From: VRUE01 sp963704545
GTDB taxonomy: Bacteria > Actinomycetota > Thermoleophilia > Solirubrobacterales > 70-9
Reading direction: 5' to 3'
NCBI GenBank assembly: GCA_963704545.1
Contig: OY969915.1
Coordinates: 1,240,001-1,304,000 of the forward strand
DNA: 64,000 bases
Under the pieces are notes generated by a model. The model saw only the letters and a program-made list of their open reading frames with translations, did no database searches and was not told the origin of the DNA. Positions 58,384 to 64,000 of the stretch are shown one piece after another. The first letter of the stretch is position 1; each line of letters starts with the position of its first letter. Both the position numbers and the translations under genes were made by a program.

Positions 58384-59277
58384 CTGCAAGACACGACGAC
58401 ATCCGGGCCTCTCGACAGCGAGCCGTCGAAGCGTCGGCGTCCTCGGCGCCTCTGGCAGGTCGTCACCGGGCTGTCGATCCTGATCGTCGCGCTTGCCGTG
58501 TTCGCCTGGCAGCAGGGGGGCGACGGCGGTGGCGACGGACCGCTGAACGCGATCGCCGAGGCGGCCGAGAGGACGCAGGGCGAACCGGGCGGGCGGGCCA
58601 CGATGCGGGCGGTCGTCTCGCCGACGGGGTCGGAGCCGTTCACGATGACGGGCCGGATGGTTTTCGACGATGAGACTGGTCGCAGCCGGGCGGTCCTGAC
58701 GGTCCCGCGCTCCGCGTCGAGCCGTTTCGTGAAGATGCAGATGGTTGGCGACGGAACCGTCATGTACGTACGCTCGAGCCAGTTCGGCGAGCTGCCGGGC
58801 GGGCGCGAGTGGATGGCGCTCGATTTCTCGTCGTTTGGGCCGGAGATGGACACGCCGCTCCCCACCAACGGTGACGCGAAGGGGGAACTGGAACTCCTCG
58901 AAGCGGCGACCGGCGACGTGCAGGAGCTCGGCAGGGAGGACGTGCGCGGCGTGCCGACGACCCGCTACCGCGGCACGGTCGACGTCTCCGAGAATGTCGA
59001 GTGGCTGCGGGAGGAAGGCGCGGAGGATCTCGCCTCGCATATCGAAGAGGAGCCTCTGCGGGTCGAGGCATGGATCGACGCCGACGGGCTGATTCGACGC
59101 ATGAGACTCGTCAAATCCGAACCGCGGGAGGTAGGCGAGGGACCCATGACCATCGATATGCGCATGGATTTCTACGACTTCGGCATCTCCCCCGGGATCG
59201 ACGTGCCCGAGTCGAGCGAAGTATTCGACGCGACATCCTTGGCCAAGGACGAGATCGGCCTCTCAAGCGACGACTAG
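58384..59277 (+). CDS. membrane-anchored LppX/LprAFG-like protein
   Basis: A roughly 297-aa protein with a short cytosolic Arg-rich segment (SKRRRPRRLW), one transmembrane helix (VVTGLSILIVALAVFAW, about 24-40) and a soluble outer domain. The domain resembles LppX/LprAFG or LolA-like carriers (RMVFDDETGRSRAVLTVPR, MYVRSSQFGELPGGREWMAL, RVEAWIDADGLIRRMRL), which bind lipids in mycobacteria. The first GTG in frame (58498) lies inside the helix, so the start must be upstream. The frame is open from a TGA near 58308 without ATG, GTG or TTG. A CTG at 58384, 6 bp after AGGA, is the best candidate. Confidence 0.6.
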   Translation: MQDTTTSGPLDSEPSKRRRPRRLWQVVTGLSILIVALAVFAWQQGGDGGGDGPLNAIAEAAERTQGEPGGRATMRAVVSPTGSEPFTMTGRMVFDDETGRSRAVLTVPRSASSRFVKMQMVGDGTVMYVRSSQFGELPGGREWMALDFSSFGPEMDTPLPTNGDAKGELELLEAATGDVQELGREDVRGVPTTRYRGTVDVSENVEWLREEGAEDLASHIEEEPLRVEAWIDADGLIRRMRLVKSEPREVGEGPMTIDMRMDFYDFGISPGIDVPESSEVFDATSLAKDEIGLSSDD

Positions 59278-59358
59278 CCCACGCAAGCTCAGCCCGCCGC
59301 TCCATTTGCGCAGCGAAAAAGAGAGGGGCGACCTACGCGGGCGGCATACTGCCGAGCC

Positions 59359-62118
59359 GTGCTGACCGTAAGCGAGATGCGCGGGCGCGCTCGTGCCTTC
59401 GTCAACGAATGGGAGGGTGAGACGCGCGAGGCCGCGGAGCGCCAGACCTTTTGGAACGAGTGGTTCGAGGTCTTCGGCATCCGCCGCCGCCGCCGCGTGA
59501 TCTTCGAGCGCAATGTCGAAAAGCTCTCGGGTACGGTCGGCCAGATCGATGCTTTTTGGCCAGGGATGCTCTTGGTCGAGCACAAGAGCGCCGGCGAGGA
59601 TCTCGACGCCGCGATGGATCAGGCCGAGGGCTATCTGAATGGCCTCCGGGAGGAGGAGTTGCCGCGCCTCATCGTCCTTTCGGACTTTGCCCGCTTCCGG
59701 GTTCTCAATCTCGAGACCCGCGAAGAGATGCAGTTCCCTCTCGAGAACCTCCCCGACAAGCTGGAGCTCTTCACGTTCCTCGCCGGATATCGCCCTCGGT
59801 GGTTCGTTGAGGAAGACGAGGTCAACGTCCGAGCGGCCGCGCTCATGGGCGTTCTGCACGATGCGCTTGCGGAGACCGGCTACAGCGGCCACGAACTTCG
59901 GGTCATGTTGGTTCGTCTTCTTTTCTTGCTGTTCGCTGACGACACCGGTTTGTGGGGGGAGACAGGTCTTTTCGAGGATTACATCGAGCGAAAGACAGCG
60001 GAGGACGGAAGCGATCTCGGCATGCACCTCGGTGCCCTGTTCGAGGTGCTCGACAACGAGGTCGAGCAACGACAGACGACTCTCGACGAAGCCCTTCAGC
60101 AGTTCCCCTACGTCAATGGCAACCTGTTCCAGGAGCACATAGCTCTCGCTACCTTCGACGCAGACATGCGCGAGACCCTCCTGCGTGCTTGCCGGTTCAA
60201 CTGGTCGAAGATCAGCCCTGCGATCTTCGGCTCGATGTTCCAGTCCGTGATGAAACCCGATGAGCGGCGTGCGATAGGTGCCCACTACACGACGGAGCGG
60301 AACATACTCAAGACCATAGAGCCGCTCTTTCTCGACGAAATGCGGGCTCGCTTGGCAGCGGCAGGACAGGACAGGGTCAAACTGCGCGCGCTATTCGAGG
60401 AGCTGCGCAGGGTGAAATTCTTCGATCCGGCTTGTGGATGCGGAAACTTCCTCGTGATCGCATACCGAGAACTACGTCGTGTAGAGCTTGAGATCCTCCG
60501 CAGGCTCCAGCGGCTTGACAAGGCCGTGCGGGAGGGCCAGCTGAGCGCGGACGTGTCATTGCTATCCCACGTTGATGTCGATCAGTTCTACGGCATCGAG
60601 TACGAGGAGTTCCCGGCCCGAATAGCCGAGGTCGCGATGTATCTGATCGACCATTTGGCAAACCAAGAACTGAGCCAAGAGTTCGGTATTTCGTACGCGC
60701 GAATCCCTCTGCATACGCCTGCAAACATCCATGTTGGAAACGCTGTACGTATGGATTGGAATGCGGTCTTGCCTGCGTCGGAGTGCTCTTATCTTCTCGG
60801 CAATCCGCCGTTTGTCGCGAAGAAACGGCGGAACCCCGAGCAGGTCAAGGACATGGAGCTGACCTTCGGGGGGCGGACGGTCCTCGACTACGTTGCCACG
60901 TGGTTCGCCAAGGCAGCCACCTATGTCCGACATCAGGAGACACGGGCTGCATTTGTGGCTACGAATTCCATCGTCCAAGGCGAGCAGGTGCCCGCGCTTT
61001 GGCCGCGCCTCTTCGCCGAAGGGATCGAGATTGACTTTGCCCACCGCAGCTTCCGTTGGACGAGCGAGGCCCGCGGGGGCGCGGTGGTATACGTGGTCAT
61101 CATCGGCTTTAGCGATGGCGGAAAGCGAGCGACCAAGCTGATTTATGACTACGAGCGCGCCACGGTCGACGAGCCGCATGAACGCACTGTTTCGCGGATC
61201 AATCCGTACCTCGCAGAGGCTCCTACCGATGTCATTCCCAGCCGTTCTCGCACACCCCTGTTGCCGGTACCCGAAGTCCGGTTTGGGAACATGCCCAACG
61301 ACGGGGGCCACCTTCTCCTTGGCGAGAAAGAGCGACAGGCGATCGGCCTCGAGGATTCGATAGCCGAGAAGTATGTCCGCGTCCTCCTCGGTGCGGACGG
61401 AATGCTTGACGGGACCAAACGCTGGTGCCTGTGGCTGGTCGATGCCGATCCGGTGGACATCAAGCAGTCCCCGGAGCTCCGCGCGCGCGTAACGGGAGTT
61501 CGAGGCCATCGCCTAGCGTCCAAACGCGCCGCCACGAAAGCACTCGCCAGCACGCCCTCGCTCTTTGGAGAGATTCGGCAGCCCACGGCACGGTACATAT
61601 GCATACCTAGGCATACGTCCGAGAATCGGTCCTATGTGCCGATGGTCTTTGCTGACAGCGATGTGATCGCGCACGACTCGACCCTCACCATCCAGACGGA
61701 CGACCTTTACCTCTTTGGGCTTCTGCACTCCGCCATGTGGATGGCGTGGGTCCGTGCGATTGGCGGCCGCCTAAAGGGAGACTTCAGGATTTCGTCAGAG
61801 CTGACCTACAACACGTTTCCCTGGCCGGATCCGCCAACCGGTCCCGCACGTCAGCGGGTTGCCGACGCTGCCCAGAGAGTCGTGGCTGCTCGCGAAGCCC
61901 ACCCCAGTTCGGTGCTCGCAGTCCTCTACGACCATGTTGCGATGCCAGCAGACCTCGCTCGTGCTCACGCGGACTTGGACCGCGAGGTCGATCGTCTCTA
62001 CGGTCGCGGGTCATTCGATGAGCTCAAACGGCTCGCAATGCTCCTTCAGCGCTATGGTCGGCTGACGACTCTCGAGAGTCCCGATCGCCGTCGCAAGCCG
62101 ATCTGGGGGAGCAAATAA
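59359..62118 (+). CDS. MmeI-like type IIL restriction-modification enzyme
   Basis: A 919-aa single-chain enzyme combining endonuclease and N6-adenine methylase, as in the MmeI family. The N-terminal nuclease shows Asp64, then nine residues, then Glu74-x-Lys76 (DAFWPGMLLVEHK), the D-x9-ExK spacing of MmeI. A helical spacer (about 150-330) leads to the methylase, with DPACGCGNFLVIAYRELRRV near 355 (motif I) and LLGNPPFVAKKRRNP near 482 (motif IV). The C-terminal part (about 600-880) is the target-recognition region, with SSELTYNTFPWPDPP near 818. It needs no separate partner subunit, and none is encoded here. The GTG at 59359 is the first start. Lower GC than the core suggests transfer. Confidence 0.88.
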   Translation: MLTVSEMRGRARAFVNEWEGETREAAERQTFWNEWFEVFGIRRRRRVIFERNVEKLSGTVGQIDAFWPGMLLVEHKSAGEDLDAAMDQAEGYLNGLREEELPRLIVLSDFARFRVLNLETREEMQFPLENLPDKLELFTFLAGYRPRWFVEEDEVNVRAAALMGVLHDALAETGYSGHELRVMLVRLLFLLFADDTGLWGETGLFEDYIERKTAEDGSDLGMHLGALFEVLDNEVEQRQTTLDEALQQFPYVNGNLFQEHIALATFDADMRETLLRACRFNWSKISPAIFGSMFQSVMKPDERRAIGAHYTTERNILKTIEPLFLDEMRARLAAAGQDRVKLRALFEELRRVKFFDPACGCGNFLVIAYRELRRVELEILRRLQRLDKAVREGQLSADVSLLSHVDVDQFYGIEYEEFPARIAEVAMYLIDHLANQELSQEFGISYARIPLHTPANIHVGNAVRMDWNAVLPASECSYLLGNPPFVAKKRRNPEQVKDMELTFGGRTVLDYVATWFAKAATYVRHQETRAAFVATNSIVQGEQVPALWPRLFAEGIEIDFAHRSFRWTSEARGGAVVYVVIIGFSDGGKRATKLIYDYERATVDEPHERTVSRINPYLAEAPTDVIPSRSRTPLLPVPEVRFGNMPNDGGHLLLGEKERQAIGLEDSIAEKYVRVLLGADGMLDGTKRWCLWLVDADPVDIKQSPELRARVTGVRGHRLASKRAATKALASTPSLFGEIRQPTARYICIPRHTSENRSYVPMVFADSDVIAHDSTLTIQTDDLYLFGLLHSAMWMAWVRAIGGRLKGDFRISSELTYNTFPWPDPPTGPARQRVADAAQRVVAAREAHPSSVLAVLYDHVAMPADLARAHADLDREVDRLYGRGSFDELKRLAMLLQRYGRLTTLESPDRRRKPIWGSK

Positions 62119-62190
62119 GGCACGTTCCGCGTGTCCGCAGGACACCTTGAACAGCATCACTTCCAGACCCGCGGTGTTCTAACCAATGCA

Positions 62191-62289
62191 ATGACGAGCA
62201 CGGGAAACGAGCGCAGAACCGATGTCGCGCTCGCGCTGCTCGCCACCGTTTCGATCGCCGGGATCGTGTGGATCGGGAGGGTCAGCTAA
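62191..62289 (+). CDS. 32-aa single-helix membrane peptide (possible)
   Basis: A short frame from ATG 62191 encodes a polar start (TSTGNERRT) and one hydrophobic helix (VALALLATVSIAGIVWIG), ending in a 4-bp overlap with the convergent methyltransferase stop. The helix and the clean end suggest coding, but the length is too short to be sure. Confidence 0.4.
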   Translation: MTSTGNERRTDVALALLATVSIAGIVWIGRVS

Positions 62290-63020
62290 CCGTTCGTCGC
62301 AGTGTTCTCCGGGTCTTCACCTGAAGAGTTGGTGGCTTCGAAGAACAGCATCGGACCGGATCGCTCGATGCCGACTTGGCCGAAGCCCGCTGCGGCCAGC
62401 CAATTCTCCAGTTCCTGCTGGGTGCCGACTTGGCCGAAGGCGCCGACGCCGGGCTTGATCAGGAGTCGCTGGCGCAGGCTCTCGCGCCCACGGACGAAGC
62501 TGGCACCGACCAGGCGCCCCCCGGGTTTGAGCACACGAGCGGCCTCCGCCAGGGCGCCGGCCGGGTCGTCGTAGCAGTGCAGGCCCCAGAAGGAGAGGAA
62601 CAGGTCGGCGCTGTCGGTCGGGAGGGCGAGCGCGGTCGCATCCGCCTCGACGATCTCGATCCCGGTCAGGTCGCGCAGCCGGGCCCGCTTGCGGGCGCGT
62701 CGCAGCATCGACGGCGAGAGGTCGGCGGCGACGTAGCGGATCGAGCCGTTGCGGGGGACCGCCCGGAACGCCGGCCCGGCCCCGCAGGGACAGTCGACGA
62801 CCGTGCCGCCATCCGGCACCTCGGCGACGGCGTTCATGCCCTCGTAGTAGCGACCGCTGTCACCGCCCCAGATGATCCGGCCGATGGCCCGGCTGAGCCG
62901 CGGCCGCTCCATGTAGGCGCTGTACGCAGCTCCGAGGGGAGAGGCATAGAAGTCGTCGCGTGCCACGCGAAAGATCACTCTACGTCCACGCGACCGCACC
63001 TTCGATGACACTTCACACAC
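62286..63020 (-). CDS. class I SAM-dependent methyltransferase
   Basis: A 244-aa protein with the class I Rossmann methyltransferase fold. Motif I is VVDCPCGAGPAFRAVP near residue 74 (SAM loop), VAADLSPSMLRRARKRA near 97 is motif II, EADATALALPTDSADLFLSF near 124 is motif III/IV, and RVLKPGGRLVGASFV near 162 follows. It resembles UbiE/COQ5-type small-molecule methyltransferases; the substrate is unknown. Several in-frame GTG codons exist near the start (63020, 63011, 62999), so the N-terminus is uncertain. It diverges back-to-back from the acetyltransferase gene, with no spacer if 63020 is used. Confidence 0.83.
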   Translation of the reverse strand: MCEVSSKVRSRGRRVIFRVARDDFYASPLGAAYSAYMERPRLSRAIGRIIWGGDSGRYYEGMNAVAEVPDGGTVVDCPCGAGPAFRAVPRNGSIRYVAADLSPSMLRRARKRARLRDLTGIEIVEADATALALPTDSADLFLSFWGLHCYDDPAGALAEAARVLKPGGRLVGASFVRGRESLRQRLLIKPGVGAFGQVGTQQELENWLAAAGFGQVGIERSGPMLFFEATNSSGEDPENTATNG

Positions 63021-63557
63021 ATGGGAAGGCTCGAGATCTCAAAGGAATCACACCTGCGGCTGCTGACACGCTCCGACGCGGAGAGCCTCCACGCGCTGAT
63101 CGAGGCGAACCGGGCCTACCTCTCGCTCTGGCTGCCCTGGGCCGCGGGGCAGACCTTCGAGCACACCGTGGACTTCATCCGCGGCACTCGCGAGCAGCTC
63201 GCGGCCAACAACGGGTTCCAGGCTGCGCTCGTCACGGGTGACGAGCTCGCGGGGGTGGTCGGCTACCACGGCGTCGACTGGGACAACCGCCGCACCTCGA
63301 TCGGCTACTGGTTGAGCCAGGAGCGGCAGGGGAGAGGGACGATGACGGCGGCCGTGCGGCTCCTCACCGAGCACGCGCTCTTGTCGTGGGAGCTGAACCG
63401 GGTCGAGATCCGAGCCGCGGTTGAGAACCGGCGCAGCCGGGCGATCCCAGAACGGCTCGGCTTTCGCGAGGAGGCGACGATGCGCAAGCTCGAACGCGTC
63501 GGAGATCGCCAGCTCGACTGTGTCGTCTATTCGATGGTGGCTGGCGAAACGCCGTGA
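63021..63557 (+). CDS. GNAT acetyltransferase, RimJ/RimL type
   Basis: A 178-aa N-acetyltransferase. The order and motifs follow the RimL-like group: LRLLTRSDAESLHALIEANR near residue 12, YLSLWLPWA, GVVGYHGVDWDNRRTSIGYW near 78-97 and the acetyl-CoA loop QERQGRGTMTAAVRLL near 100. The C-terminal block is NRRSRAIPERLGFREEATMR near 137. It may acetylate a ribosomal protein N-terminus or a small amine. The ATG at 63021 is used. It ends 15 bp before the aminopeptidase gene. Confidence 0.88.
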   Translation: MGRLEISKESHLRLLTRSDAESLHALIEANRAYLSLWLPWAAGQTFEHTVDFIRGTREQLAANNGFQAALVTGDELAGVVGYHGVDWDNRRTSIGYWLSQERQGRGTMTAAVRLLTEHALLSWELNRVEIRAAVENRRSRAIPERLGFREEATMRKLERVGDRQLDCVVYSMVAGETP

Positions 63558-63572
63558 AATAGGGTGCGTCGA

Positions 63573-64000
63573 GTGAACGTCCTGATCGCTGCGGACATGG
63601 AGGGGATCGCCGGGATCGACGATTCCGGCGACTGCCTGCCGTCGCATCCCTCCGCCTACGCGCGCGGCCGTCGGCTGATGACCGACGAGGTGCTGACCGT
63701 CGTCGGTGCGCTCCGCGACGGCGGGGCCGGGCGGATCTCCGTCGGCGACTGGCACATGGTGGGGACGAACATCGAACGCGAGCGGATGCCCGACGGGGTC
63801 GAGGTCCGGCCGATCGCCGACCTCGCCCTCGCCGAGGCGGAGCCGTCGATGGCCAAGGCGAACGGCGGCCCGCTCGACGCCGTGGTGATGATCGGCCACC
63901 ACGCGAGCACACCCAACCCCCGCGCCTTCTGCTCGCACACCTTCATCTGGGAGATGGAGGTCCTGCTCGACGGTGAGTCGCTGAGCGAGGTCCAGGTCTA
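63573..64000 (+). CDS. D-aminopeptidase DppA / M55 family, N-terminal part
   Basis: The first 142 codons of a metallopeptidase cut by the right edge. The N-terminus VNVLIAADMEGIAGI has the Asp-x-Glu zinc-ligand pair of M55 peptidases, and VMIGHHAS near residue 110 holds further histidine ligands. LMTDEVLTVVGALRDGGAG and GDWHMVGTNI match the family too. These decameric enzymes cleave D-alanyl peptides and are often linked to dipeptide uptake. The GTG at 63573 follows the acetyltransferase gene by 15 bp. Confidence 0.87.
   Translation, partial: MNVLIAADMEGIAGIDDSGDCLPSHPSAYARGRRLMTDEVLTVVGALRDGGAGRISVGDWHMVGTNIERERMPDGVEVRPIADLALAEAEPSMAKANGGPLDAVVMIGHHASTPNPRAFCSHTFIWEMEVLLDGESLSEVQV

Overview
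This 64 kb window is chromosomal DNA of a very GC-rich actinobacterium. The housekeeping genes, the heme-A type cytochrome oxidase genes with a two-CxxCH cytochrome c lipoprotein, the DUF3352 lipoprotein, the PduO cobalamin adenosyltransferase and the frequent GTG starts fit the class Thermoleophilia, most likely Solirubrobacterales. That placement is inferred from gene content and composition; no 16S gene is present.

Layout. 1-9.5 kb, plus strand: amino-sugar and housekeeping genes (end of glmM, glmS, DUF3352 lipoprotein, acpS, NAD(P)HX repair enzyme, CBS protein, alr, CCA-adding enzyme, infA). 9.5-19.2 kb: a nucleotidyltransferase-fold protein, a minus-strand drug-efflux-type ABC operon coupled to a glycosidase, an amidase with a small AtzG/GatC-like partner, a secreted protein, a zinc-ribbon protein and a glycosyltransferase. 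19.2-32.8 kb: respiration. A complete aa3-type oxidase (subunits II, I, III, with a USP-like gene inside the operon), a repeat-rich secreted protein, heme A synthase, a diheme cytochrome c lipoprotein, heme O synthase, and a second subunit I/II pair that has lost nearly all its metal ligands. 32.9-41 kb: membrane lipid enzymes, trxB, an Mrr endonuclease, a VapBC-type toxin-antitoxin pair, greA, a GGDEF/HD-GYP protein and a zinc-finger protein. 41.4-48.6 kb, minus strand: a beta-oxidation cluster (thiolase, acyl-CoA dehydrogenase, enoyl-CoA hydratase, 3-hydroxyacyl-CoA dehydrogenase) that ends in an alkyl-sulfatase-like metallohydrolase. 48.6-52.8 kb: small metabolic genes and two tRNAs. 52.9-62.1 kb: an island of lower GC beside tRNA-Glu with an AIPR abortive-infection protein, a methylase/endonuclease pair, a wHTH protein and an MmeI-like type IIL restriction-modification enzyme. 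62.1-64 kb: methyltransferase, acetyltransferase and the start of a DppA-type aminopeptidase.

The most unusual non-coding signal is a set of palindromic repeat families in which the apical loop (or the core motif) is conserved while the long stems differ between copies by compensatory changes. In three modules the paired hairpins sit 5-30 nt beyond the stop codons of convergent genes, with the loop in the same orientation relative to each upstream gene. The most unusual protein signal is the second oxidase pair (30466-32834). It is intact and translationally coupled, yet five of the six histidine ligands of subunit I and four of the six CuA residues of subunit II are replaced. Three further genes have clear N-terminal coding sequence (signal peptide, membrane anchor or zinc ligands) but no ATG, GTG or TTG available to start it.
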